Both the position numbers and the translations under genes were made by a program. Of a DNA stretch of 53,752 bases, positions 1 through 7,804 are shown piece by piece. Source of the DNA: CAZCGA01 sp964498075 (GTDB lineage Bacteria > Desulfobacterota > Binatia > HRBIN30). The stretch spans positions 1 to 53,752 of the forward strand of contig CAZCGA010000032.1 of the NCBI GenBank assembly GCA_964498075.1, given 5' to 3'. Numbering within the stretch: the first letter of the stretch is position 1; every line of letters starts with the position of its first letter. The notes below the pieces were generated by a model that did no database searches, was not told the origin of the DNA, and saw nothing but the letters and a program-made list of their open reading frames with translations.

Positions 1-1752
1 TCATTGGCCCAACCGATCAGCACGCACCAGCTGATCCGAATCTCAGGGCGAGCGGAATCCTTCCTTGTTTTGAATGAGATGAACTCTGATACCGCTCGTG
101 CTGAGGCTCTCGAAGCACGCGCTCCGCGTTTACCGACAGACCCGTTAAAGAGGGAGGAAGACCTCGCCGCGGCGCTCGAGGCCCTGACCAGCGCCGAGTT
201 CCTCTACCCGCAGGCGCTCTATCCGGTGGCGGAGTACGCCTTCAAGCATCCGCTGACGCAGGAGGTGGCGTACCACTCACAGCTCGGCGAGCGGCGCAAA
301 CAGGTCCACGCCGCGGTTGCCCGCGCCATCGAGGCGCTGGATGCGGCGAAGCTCGATGAACGGGCCGCCCTGCTGGCGTATCACTGGGAGGCGGCTGACG
401 AGCCGCTCACCGCGGCCGAGTGGCACCGGCGGGCGGCGGAGTGGATGGGCGGGCGCGATCGCACCGAGGCGCTGCGGCACTGGCAGCACGTGCGCGCCCT
501 GCTGGGGCTGGTACCCCAGTCGGCCGAGACGCTGGCCCTGGGGGTGCTCGCTCGCGCCCAGATGATCCACAGCGGGGTTTTTGTCGGTCAGATAGGGGAA
601 GAAGTCGCTACGCTGTTCGCAGAAGGAATCGATCTCGCTCAGCGTCTTGGTCATCCGGAGTCGCGAGTGCTGCTCCTCCTGTCCTACGGTTTTGCGAGGG
701 TCTGGGCAGGTGCGATCGAGGACAGTCTCACCCACCTGAGCGAAGCGGTGCACCTGGCTGACCAATCGGGCAATGACGTGTTGCGTTCTCTCGTCCGAGG
801 GTTGCCACCACTCGTTCTAGCCATTCGCGGCCGCCTGCGGGAGGCGTTGGCGATGACGGAAGAGGCGGAGACACTCTGCGGCAGCGACCCCGACGCGGGG
901 ACGCAGATGCTCGGGTTCAGTCCGTATGGAATGACGCTGGCACACCGTGGGATCGTGCTGACGCTGCTCGGGCGTCTTGCGGAGGCGGCACAGGTTCTGG
1001 AGCGCGCCATCGCCCTCGCGCAGGTTCGCCGCGATACCGAGGTGCTCATTGTCGCCCACGTGGACAGCGTCGACTGGTGCTGGTTCGCGGGTGACGCCGC
1101 GCGCGCGTTGCACCACGCACGCCGCGTCGTCGAGCTAGCAGAAGCCTCGACAAGCACAGCTACAGGCCTCGCGGCATCGGTGGTGCTCGGCCGAGCCTTC
1201 CTGCTGAACGAGCAGTGGTCCGATGCAGCCGCTACGCTCGAACAGGCGCTGGCTGCGATGCGCGAGCGCCAAGCGGGGTTGCAGCTCGAGGCGTTCGTCC
1301 TCGCAAACCTGGCGCAAGCTGTGGCTGCCCTCGGCGACTTCGGCCGTGCCCGCGGGCTGGCTGACGAGGCTGTCTCGACGGCGCAACAGCGGCATACCCT
1401 CGAGGTGGCTCCACTGCTGGCGCGCGCACACGTACAGCGGCTGAGCGACGGCGCGCCGGCCGCGGCGGTGATCGAGGCCGATCTGCAGCGGGCCATGGCG
1501 GAGGTGGAGCGGACGGAGGCCCGTGTCTATGCGCCGCTGATTCACGTCGAGCGCGCCGAGCTGGCGCGGCTGCTGGGCGACGAAGCAACATGCCAGCGCC
1601 AGCTGCGCGAAGCGCACCGGCTGTTCGTCGCGATCGGCGCCACGGGCCATGTGGAGAGAATCAGCCGTCAGCTGTCAGCGGTCCAGCAAGGGGAGAAGGC
1701 GAAAGAGAAAGGGTCAAAGCGGAAGGACCGAGGAAGAAGAGGCAAGAAGTAG
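1..1752 (+). CDS. C-terminal part of cyclase/STAND-ATPase paralogue (5' partial)
   Basis: This is the helical-repeat (TPR-like) C-terminal half of the adenylate-cyclase/ATPase family seen complete at 1818-5291. The two align from the motif AEYAFKHPLTQEVAYHSQL through the HWEAADEPLTAAEWHRRAAEW block to the end (GHVERISRQLSAV). The frame is open to the left edge; a TTG at position 4 could be used as a start, but no cyclase or Walker motif is present, so the gene either continues upstream or is a truncated copy. The first ~55 codons do not match the paralogue and contain a degenerate copy of a dispersed repeat at 92-118. The C-terminus is a Lys/Arg-rich tail (KEKGSKRKDRGRRGKK) absent from the paralogue. 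Being a paralogue is certain; whether it works alone is unknown. Confidence 0.8.
   Translation, partial: SLAQPISTHQLIRISGRAESFLVLNEMNSDTARAEALEARAPRLPTDPLKREEDLAAALEALTSAEFLYPQALYPVAEYAFKHPLTQEVAYHSQLGERRKQVHAAVARAIEALDAAKLDERAALLAYHWEAADEPLTAAEWHRRAAEWMGGRDRTEALRHWQHVRALLGLVPQSAETLALGVLARAQMIHSGVFVGQIGEEVATLFAEGIDLAQRLGHPESRVLLLLSYGFARVWAGAIEDSLTHLSEAVHLADQSGNDVLRSLVRGLPPLVLAIRGRLREALAMTEEAETLCGSDPDAGTQMLGFSPYGMTLAHRGIVLTLLGRLAEAAQVLERAIALAQVRRDTEVLIVAHVDSVDWCWFAGDAARALHHARRVVELAEASTSTATGLAASVVLGRAFLLNEQWSDAAATLEQALAAMRERQAGLQLEAFVLANLAQAVAALGDFGRARGLADEAVSTAQQRHTLEVAPLLARAHVQRLSDGAPAAAVIEADLQRAMAEVERTEARVYAPLIHVERAELARLLGDEATCQRQLREAHRLFVAIGATGHVERISRQLSAVQQGEKAKEKGSKRKDRGRRGKK
92..118 (-). 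repeat. degenerate dispersed repeat inside coding sequence
   Basis: These 27 bases match 24 of 27 positions of the reverse complement of the intergenic repeat arm at 36625-36651 (core CCGCTCGTGCTGAG then TCGAAGCAC). The copy is read in frame as part of the first gene, just upstream of the conserved LAAALEALTSAEF block. Confidence 0.6.
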
Positions 1753-1817
1753 GAGACTCGTGTGGCTCACGAACTGATCTCCGGGGGGAAGGCACGATCG
1801 ATGGCTGAGCACGAACA

Positions 1818-4800
1818 ATGAACTGCACCGCCTGTGGCTTCGAAAATCCCAGCGGGATGGGTTTCTGCGGCAAGTGCGGAAGGTCTCTGACCGGCCGGTG
1901 CCCGCACTGCAGCTTCGACAACCCAGTCGAGTTCGACTTCTGTGGCCGGTGCGGTGCGGCGCTGGAAGCAGTCGATAGTCAGCAGTCCCTCGATACGCCT
2001 GTCCTGAGCCCAGCCGAAGGGCGCCCCGAGAAGACGGGCGCTACTCGGGATGATCGGCGCGCGGATCCCCGTGGGTATACTCCCCGCCATCTCGCCGACA
2101 AGATCCTCACTTCCCGCGCCGCGCTCGAAGGCGAGCGCAAGCAGGTCACCGTGCTGTTCGCCGATGTGAAAGGGTCGATGGAGCTGGCGGAGCAACTCGA
2201 TCCCGAAGAGTGGTCGCAAATCATGAACCGATTCTTCCAGATCCTCTCTGACGGCGTCGAGCGTTTCGAGGGCTTCGTCGACAAGTTCACCGGCGACGGC
2301 ATCATGGCGCTGTTCGGCGCGCCGATCGCCCACGAGGACCACGCCCCGCGCGCCTGTTACGCGGCGCTGCATCTGCGCGAAGAGCTCCGCCGGTATGCTG
2401 ATGAGCTACGCGTCTCGCACGGTCTCAACTTCTTCGTGCGCATCGGGCTCAACTCGGGTGAGGTGATCGTCGGCAAGATCGGCGACGATCTGCGCATGGA
2501 CTACGCGGCGCAAGGCCACGTCGTCGGCCTGGCGCAGCGCATGGAGCAGCTGGCCGAACCCGGATGCGTGTGCCTGACGCAGCACACGGCGGCGTTAGTG
2601 AGCGGCTACTTCACGCTCCGCGACTTGGGGGAGTTGAGCATCAAGGGCGTGCAGGACCCGCTCCATGTCCACGCGCTCGAAGGCGTAGGCACGGTGCGCA
2701 CCCGCCTGGAGCAGTCGCAGGCGCGCGGCCTGTCACGCTTCGTCGGCCGGGTGCGTGAGATGGAGTTGCTGGAAGTGGCCCTGGCGCACGCCTGTGAGGG
2801 GCACGGGCAGGTGGTGGGCATCGTCGGCGCAGCCGGTGTCGGCAAGAGCCGGCTCTGCCTGGAGTTCGTCGACCGCGTGCGCATCAAGGGCGTTGTCATC
2901 CGGCAAGCGCACTGTCCACCCCACGGCAAGGCGATTGCGTTGGTGCCCATCCTGGAGTTGCTGCGGGGCTACTTCGGCATCACCGAGCGCGACGCCCCGC
3001 AAGTGGCGCGCGAGAAGATCGCCGGGCGTCTCCTGTTGCTCGATGACTGGTTCCGCGAGCTGCTGCCCACGGTGTTCGACTTCCTCGGTGTCGTCGACGC
3101 GGCGGCACCCGCGCCAGCCGGCGACCCGGAGGCCCAGCAACGGCGGCTCTTCGCCTTCCTGCGACGGCTCGTGCAGGCGCGCAGCGAGCGAGAGCCCGCC
3201 GTCCTGCTGTTCGACGACCTGCACTGGATTGATCCCGCCAGCGACGCCGTGCTCGCACAGTTGGTCGAGGCCACCGCTGGCACGCGCACGTTGCTGGTGG
3301 CGAACTTCCGGCCGGAATACCACGCCGACTGGATGCAGAAGCCGTCGTACCAGCAGACCGCGCTGCAGCCGCTCGGACCGGAGGCCATCGCGGAGCTGCT
3401 GCACGAGCTGCTCGGCGACGACTCATCGCTCGGCGACCTCACGGAGCGCATCCGCGAGCGCACCGGCGGCAATCCGTTCTTCATCGAAGAAGTCGTGCTC
3501 GGGCTCGTGGAGGCCGGCCATCTGGCGGGTGCAAGAGGGGCGTACCGTCTCGCACGGGCGATCGATGCGATTGCGATCCCGGCGAGTGTGCAACCCGTGC
3601 TCGCGGCGCGCATCGATCGCTTGCCGGCGCGTGAGAAGGAGGTGCTGCAAGCAGCAGCGGTGATCGGCAAAGAGTTCAGCGAGCCGGTGCTGCGGCAGGT
3701 TGTGCGGGCTGTAGGGGCACGGCATGCCGTGCCCCTACAGCCCAAAGACCTCACCGCCGCGCTACACGCACTGACTGCGGCCGAGTTCATCTATGAGCAG
3801 GAGCTGTATCCGGTGGCGGTCTACGCCTTCAAGCATCCGCTCACCCAGGAGGTCGCCTACCAGTCGCAGCTCACCGACCGCCGCCAGCGCCTGCACGCGG
3901 CGACGGCGCGTACGATTGAAGGGCTCGACCCGCAGCGGCTCGACGAATACGCCGCCCTGCTGGCGCATCATTGGGAGGCGGCCGGCGAGCCGCTGACCGC
4001 AGCAGACTGGCACCGTCGCGCTGCAGAATGGCTCGGCGGGCGGGACCGTGTGGCGGCGTTGCACCACTGGCAGCGGGTCCGCGTTCTCGTTGGTCCGGAA
4101 CCCGCGTCGCAGGAACAGATCGCCCTGGGCGCTCTCGCGTGCGCGCAGATGCTGCGCACCGGGGGGTGGGTCGGCCAGCAGGCGGAGCAAGAGGTGTCTG
4201 CGGTATTCGCCGAAGGGGTCGCGCTCGCCATCCGTCTCAGCGATCCGACGTTGCACGTCATGCTGCTCGATTCCTACGGCCTCGCCCGGTTTGTTGCCGG
4301 CGCGTTGGAAGAGGGCCTCACCGCGGTGCGCGAGGCCGTCCGCCTGGCGGACGAAGCCGACAACGCGCTGCTCCGGTTCCTGTCTCGCGTGTCGTTAGGC
4401 CCGATGATGGCCGTCACCGGGCACCTCAGAGAGGCGATCACGGTCAGTGACGAAGTCGAGCGGCTGTGCGGTGGTGACCCGGAGCTGGGCGTGCAGTTTG
4501 CCGTCTTCAGCCCGTACGGACTGACGCTGGTCTTTCGGGGGCTGGCGCTGGCCGAGGTTGGCCGCCTGCAGGAGGCGGCGCGGGAACTGGAGCGCGCGGC
4601 GGAGATCGGTCGCGGGCGCGGCGACCAGGACGTCCTGCTCATGAGCCACGTGATGAGCACTATCTGGTGTGATCTCATGGGCGATGCCATCGGCGCCTTG
4701 CACCACGCCCGCCACGCCGTCGAAGTGGCCGAGACCAGGAGTATCGCGTCGATGAGCGTTGCGCAGTGGACGCTGGGCCTGGCCCTTGTCTTGAACGATC

Positions 4801-5291
4801 ACTGTCGAGAGGCCGCCGAGACGCTGGAACGGGCGCTGGCTGTCATGCGCGAGCACCGGATAACACTCCAGGCCGAGGCGATCGTGCTAACCAATTTGGC
4901 CGAAGCGTATCTTGGCTGCGGCGACGTGACACGGGCGCGGGCGAGCGCCGACGAGGCCGTTGCGCTAGCGCGGAGGCGTCACACCATCGAGCTCAGGCCT
5001 CTCCTTACCCACGCACGTGTGCTGCTCGGCAGCGAGGGGGCAGCGGCGGCCGCCGAGGTGGAAGCGGGGCTGCGCGACGCCGAGGCAGACGTGGAGCGCA
5101 CCGAGGCCCGCGTATACACGCCCTTCATCCACGTCGAGCGCGCCGCGCTGGCGCGGCTCCTCGGCGACGAGGCCGCGTATCAGCGCGAGCTGCGCGAAGC
5201 GCACCGGCTGTTCACCGCGATGGGCGCGACGGGGCATGCGGAGAGAATCAGCCGTCAGCTCTCAGCGGTCAGCACTCAGCCAGAGGAGTGA
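1818..5291 (+). CDS. zinc-ribbon / class III nucleotide cyclase / STAND ATPase / TPR protein
   Basis: A 1157-residue multidomain signalling protein, the only complete member of the paralogue group here. Two zinc ribbons (Cys 3, 6, 17, 20 and 28, 31, 42, 45) are followed by a linker and a class III cyclase domain (~105-265). Metal-binding Asp lie in FADVKGS (D116) and FTGDGIMALFG (D160). The block GHVVGLAQRME keeps the transition-state Arg (R241) but has Gly237 where most cyclases have Asn. An AAA/STAND ATPase follows, with Walker A GAAGVGKSR (337-345), Walker B AVLLFDDLHW (461-470) and the family motif RERTGGNPFFIEE, then ~500 residues of helical repeats. It is probably cytosolic. A 38-bp perfect palindrome is read through at codons ~630-642. 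Cyclase activity is plausible but unproven because of the Asn to Gly change. Confidence 0.85.
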   Translation: MNCTACGFENPSGMGFCGKCGRSLTGRCPHCSFDNPVEFDFCGRCGAALEAVDSQQSLDTPVLSPAEGRPEKTGATRDDRRADPRGYTPRHLADKILTSRAALEGERKQVTVLFADVKGSMELAEQLDPEEWSQIMNRFFQILSDGVERFEGFVDKFTGDGIMALFGAPIAHEDHAPRACYAALHLREELRRYADELRVSHGLNFFVRIGLNSGEVIVGKIGDDLRMDYAAQGHVVGLAQRMEQLAEPGCVCLTQHTAALVSGYFTLRDLGELSIKGVQDPLHVHALEGVGTVRTRLEQSQARGLSRFVGRVREMELLEVALAHACEGHGQVVGIVGAAGVGKSRLCLEFVDRVRIKGVVIRQAHCPPHGKAIALVPILELLRGYFGITERDAPQVAREKIAGRLLLLDDWFRELLPTVFDFLGVVDAAAPAPAGDPEAQQRRLFAFLRRLVQARSEREPAVLLFDDLHWIDPASDAVLAQLVEATAGTRTLLVANFRPEYHADWMQKPSYQQTALQPLGPEAIAELLHELLGDDSSLGDLTERIRERTGGNPFFIEEVVLGLVEAGHLAGARGAYRLARAIDAIAIPASVQPVLAARIDRLPAREKEVLQAAAVIGKEFSEPVLRQVVRAVGARHAVPLQPKDLTAALHALTAAEFIYEQELYPVAVYAFKHPLTQEVAYQSQLTDRRQRLHAATARTIEGLDPQRLDEYAALLAHHWEAAGEPLTAADWHRRAAEWLGGRDRVAALHHWQRVRVLVGPEPASQEQIALGALACAQMLRTGGWVGQQAEQEVSAVFAEGVALAIRLSDPTLHVMLLDSYGLARFVAGALEEGLTAVREAVRLADEADNALLRFLSRVSLGPMMAVTGHLREAITVSDEVERLCGGDPELGVQFAVFSPYGLTLVFRGLALAEVGRLQEAARELERAAEIGRGRGDQDVLLMSHVMSTIWCDLMGDAIGALHHARHAVEVAETRSIASMSVAQWTLGLALVLNDHCREAAETLERALAVMREHRITLQAEAIVLTNLAEAYLGCGDVTRARASADEAVALARRRHTIELRPLLTHARVLLGSEGAAAAAEVEAGLRDAEADVERTEARVYTPFIHVERAALARLLGDEAAYQRELREAHRLFTAMGATGHAERISRQLSAVSTQPEE
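3706..3743. repeat. 38-bp perfect palindrome inside the cyclase/ATPase gene
   Basis: The left arm GGGCTGTAGGGGCACGGCA (3706-3724) is exactly reverse-complemented in 3725-3743 with no loop. Its core has the same GTAGGGGC...GCCCCTAC ends as the intergenic elements at 14317, 16586 and 17540. It is translated as roughly AVGARHAVPLQP between the ATPase module and the helical-repeat block. Confidence 0.9.
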
Positions 5292-5298
5292 TGCGCGA

Positions 5299-5391
5299 AT
5301 GATGCACACCTGCTCAGCCTGTGGTCACGAGAATCTCGAGACACCGAAGTTCCGTGCTGGCTGCGGCGCAGCGTTGGGCCGGGTCGCAGGA
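5299..5391 (+). pseudogene. zinc-ribbon remnant of a third cyclase/ATPase copy
   Basis: Seven bases after the stop of the intact cyclase gene, an ATG (5299 or 5302) opens the peptide MHTCSACGHENLETPKF followed by RAGCGAALG. This is the first zinc ribbon of the same family, with the first Cys of the second CxxC pair replaced by Arg. Homology stops within ~90 bases, where the convergent mazF-like gene begins. The rest of the gene is gone, so this is a 5' relic. Confidence 0.7.
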
Positions 5392-5754
5392 TTAGCGCAG
5401 CGGCTCTTCGCTGTGCCACAGGCCGAGGGCCACGTGCAGCGCGTGATCGACTTGTTGCAAGTACTTGCGGGGCAGGGTGCCGAGCAGGTCGCCGAGTTGC
5501 GCCTTGAAGAGCGTGTAGACCTCGTTGCACTTCGCCAGGCTCGATTGCGGCAACCCCGCCACACCGCGCGGCAGTTCGACCTCCCAGTCATACGGCCCAG
5601 GCAGGCGGCGCACGGATGTGAGGTGGACGACCAGGACCTTCTGATAGCGGTCGTTCACGTTGAAGCTGTCGTCGGAGACGATGAGGAAGGGGCGCCGTTT
5701 CCGTGTGACGCCCGGGACCGCAGGGTTACCCCAGCGCACTTCACCTCTGCGCAC
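5392..5754 (-). CDS. MazF/PemK-family toxin
   Basis: A 120-residue protein beginning MRRGEVRWGNPAVPG, with TRKRRPFLIVSDDSFN and VVHLTSVRR, the usual start and core of the PemK/MazF endoribonuclease fold. Members cut mRNA when freed from the antitoxin. It overlaps the 3' end of the upstream antitoxin gene by 14 bases, which implies translational coupling with the antitoxin made first. It is a typical length for the family, so it may be intact. It sits inside the broken cyclase/ATPase array, between a 5' relic and another damaged copy. Confidence 0.8.
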   Translation of the reverse strand: MRRGEVRWGNPAVPGVTRKRRPFLIVSDDSFNVNDRYQKVLVVHLTSVRRLPGPYDWEVELPRGVAGLPQSSLAKCNEVYTLFKAQLGDLLGTLPRKYLQQVDHALHVALGLWHSEEPLR

Positions 5755-6013
5755 GTCGCGCCTTCCGTGCCGGCCGTTCGTCGAATGCCTGCCAGGAAAT
5801 CAGCTCGGCGTCCTCGCCGCGACTCACCTCTTCACAGTAGCGTGCCACCTGCTCCGCGAGCCGCGCGCGTCGCAAGCGTTCGAGCTTCTCGGCGACGGCC
5901 TCGCGCACGAACTCGGACACCGTTCGGTACCGCCCTCCCTGCACCAGGGCGCCAATTTCCTCCAGATGCTCCTTGCGGGCGCTGATGACTGCCTTCTGTT
6001 TCGAAACCGCCAT
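5741..6013 (-). CDS. RHH-type antitoxin paired with the MazF-like toxin
   Basis: A 90-residue protein starting MAVSKQKAVISARKEHLEEI. The N-terminal half looks like a ribbon-helix-helix DNA-binding domain (RYRTVSEFVREAVAEKLERL) and the acidic/aromatic C-terminal part (EDAELISWQAFDERPA) would wrap the toxin. An in-frame ATG at 6076 would add 21 residues, but it lies upstream of the palindromic operator at 6019-6037, so the ATG at 6013 is preferred. The gene overlaps the toxin start by 14 bases. Self-repression through the palindrome is the expected regulation. Confidence 0.75.
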   Translation of the reverse strand: MAVSKQKAVISARKEHLEEIGALVQGGRYRTVSEFVREAVAEKLERLRRARLAEQVARYCEEVSRGEDAELISWQAFDERPARKARRAQR

Positions 6014-6018
6014 GAGTG

Positions 6019-6037
6019 GTGCACTAACATAGTGCAC
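6019..6037. promoter_or_regulatory. palindromic operator of the MazF-type pair
   Basis: GTGCACTA-ACA-TAGTGCAC, an 8-3-8 perfect inverted repeat, ends five bases upstream of the antitoxin start codon (minus strand). The position and symmetry fit an autoregulatory site bound by the RHH antitoxin dimer. Confidence 0.65.
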
Positions 6038-6157
6038 CTGTATGGTCAACCCATTTGTGGTGAGGACCAGGATCATGCCGACATCCCACTGCCGTCAGTG
6101 CGGCCCGCGACGGGGCACGCGGATCGGCGGGGCAGAAAGCGGGAGGCTGGGAGTACG

Positions 6158-7368
6158 ATGAAGTGCTCGAACTGCGGTGTCGACAGCCCGGCGACTTCAA
6201 AGTTCTGCCTGGAGTGTGGCGCGTCCTTCGCACTGCGTTGCCCGAAGTGCGGCACCGAGCTGCCGCTCGCGGCCAAGTTCTGCAATGGGTGCGGTGCTTC
6301 TCTAGCTGAAAGCGGCAAGCGAAAAGCTGAAAGCACCCACCCTGAACCCCGATCCCTGAACCCCGAACCCCGCACGTACACCCCCCAAGCATGGAACGCT
6401 TCGCGGCGCTGCTCGCCGAGGGCGTGCACCGCTTCGAAGGCACGGTCACGCAGTTCACCGGCGATGGGATCATGGCGTTGTTCGGCGCGCCGATCGCGCA
6501 TGAAGACCATGCGCAGCGCGCCTGTTACGCGGCCCTGCACTTGCGCGATGAGCTGCGACGGTACGCCGATGAGTTACGAGTCCGACAGGGCCTCAGCTTC
6601 TCGATACGCATGGGGCTGAACTCCGGCGAAGTTGTGGTTGGGAAGATCGGCGACGACCTGCGCATGGACTATACAGCGATGGGGCACGCCGTGGGCCTTG
6701 CCCAACGGATGGAGCAGCTCGCCGCCCCCGAACGCGCCTACCTCACGGAACACACGGCCAAGCTGATCGCCGGCTACTTCGGGTTGCGTGACCTCGGGCC
6801 GTCGCAGGTGAAGGGCGTCCGCGAGCCGCTGCGCATCTACGAGTTGGAAGGCGCGGGGACGCTGCGCACGCGCCTGGATGTGTCGCGCGCCCGCGGCTTC
6901 TCGCGGCTGGTGGGACGTGCCGACGAAATGGCCGCGCTGGAGCTGGCGCTCAAGCAGGCGGTCGACGGCCGTGGCCAGGTCGTAGGCATCGTCGGCGAGC
7001 CGGGCGTCGGCAAGAGCCGCCTGTGCTTCGAGTTCACCGAGCGCTGCTGCGCCCGCGGCGTACCGGTCTACGAGGCGCACTGCCCGGCGCACGGCAAGAC
7101 ACTGCCGTTTCTCCCCATGCTGCAACTGCTGCGCAGCTACTTCGGCATCACCGACGGCGACAGCGACGACGCGGCACGCAAGAAGATCGCCGGTACGCTC
7201 GTGCTCGTCGAGCCCGCCTTCCAAGAGCTATTGCCGCTGGTGTTCGACTTCCTCGGCGTGCCTGATCCTGAGCGCCCCGCCCCGCGGATCGACCCCGAAG
7301 CGCGCCAGCGGCAGCTCTTCGGTTTCGTCCACCGCCTGCTGCAGAACCGCTCGCGCGACGCCGCCTAA
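6158..7368 (+). pseudogene. deleted and frameshifted cyclase/ATPase copy
   Basis: The ATG at 6158 (GGGAG four bases upstream) opens two zinc ribbons (CSNCGVD, CLECGAS, CPKCGTE, CNGCGAS) and a repeat-derived linker, then the frame breaks near 6388-6394. The next frame resumes inside the cyclase domain (MERFAALLAEGVHRFEG, FTGDGIMALFG, GHAVGLAQRME) and runs through Walker A GEPGVGKSR to a premature TAA at 7368. Relative to the paralogues the segment holding the first metal Asp (FADVKGS) is missing; the junction shares the bases CAT between CCCAAGCAT and a presumed ATCATGG, consistent with a microhomology deletion. Everything after the start of the ATPase module is lost. The second frame could still give a 325-residue peptide from the ATG at 6391, but it lacks a catalytic Asp. 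Confidence 0.8.
6303..6372 (+). repeat. repeat-derived linker (GCTGAAAGC / CCTGAACCCCGA type)
   Basis: Short direct motifs AGCTGAAAGC and AAAGCTGAAAGC are followed by CCCTGAACCCCGA units. A near-identical block recurs at 7947-8005 in the next copy. In both places it encodes the linker between the zinc ribbons and the cyclase domain (LAESGKRKAEST then LNPEPRTYTP). Confidence 0.65.
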
Positions 7369-7413
7369 GGGGTTGCCTCCCGTGCGCTCGGCGATGCGCG
7401 GTGACGACGTCAC
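7369..7413 (-). pseudogene. inverted fragment of the STAND-ATPase coding region
   Basis: On the minus strand these 45 bases read SSPRIAERTGGNP, matching the diagnostic RIRERTGGNPFF motif of the intact paralogue. They adjoin the premature stop of the preceding plus-strand copy and overlap the stop codon of the antitoxin gene at 7410. This suggests an inversion breakpoint. The match is short, so confidence is moderate. Confidence 0.5.
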
Positions 7414-7679
7414 CGCGATCGCAGGCGATCATAGGCGGCGTCCTTGCGATTGTCCCACAACTCGGCGAGCAGTGGGTCCGCCTTCGCGTTCAGCGCCAGC
7501 AGTTCCTCGCCCTCGTCCCCCAGGTCTTCGCGCAGGCGTTCTTCAATCGCGTCCAGGACGTACTGCCGCACGGTCACATCGCGCCGTGCTGCCGCCAATC
7601 GCAGCCGGCGGCGAACCTCCGGCACCACATCGACGCTGACTCGCGGTCGCTTGGCCGAGGACTCCATGGCTCGCGGCAT
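7410..7679 (-). CDS. orphan RHH-type antitoxin
   Basis: An 89-residue basic/acidic protein whose N-terminal half (RPRVSVDVVPEVRRRLRLAAARRDVTVRQYVLD, given here only as a description of a beta strand plus two helices) fits a ribbon-helix-helix repressor. Its C-terminus (AELWDNRKDAAYDRL) resembles the toxin-binding tail of VapB/MazE-like antitoxins. GGAGG lies nine bases upstream of the ATG at 7679. The toxin gene expected just downstream is absent: the stop runs straight into a cyclase/ATPase fragment. It may act as an anti-addiction remnant or a stand-alone repressor. Confidence 0.65.
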   Translation of the reverse strand: MPRAMESSAKRPRVSVDVVPEVRRRLRLAAARRDVTVRQYVLDAIEERLREDLGDEGEELLALNAKADPLLAELWDNRKDAAYDRLRSR

Positions 7680-7718
7680 TGCATGCCACCTCCGCGCGCA
7701 GCGTGTCAGTGCGCCTCC

Positions 7719-7737
7719 ATGGTGTCAATGACACCAT
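7719..7737. promoter_or_regulatory. palindromic operator of the orphan antitoxin
   Basis: ATGGTGTCA-A-TGACACCAT, a 9-1-9 perfect inverted repeat, lies 40 bases upstream of the antitoxin start on the minus strand. A further TGTCA half-site is at ~7704. The layout fits autoregulation by an RHH dimer. Confidence 0.6.
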
Positions 7738-7804
7738 CCTGCCCGATCGGCGGTGGGCAGTGCGTGCCCGTGGCACCCCGCCGAACGTCAAGGAGCTTCT
7801 AGCA

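Noticed and set aside
5017..5985. Zinc-ribbon protein continuing to 5985
   Set aside because: After ~5391 the frame is antisense to mazF and its antitoxin and loses all family similarity; only the first ~30 codons are a genuine relic.
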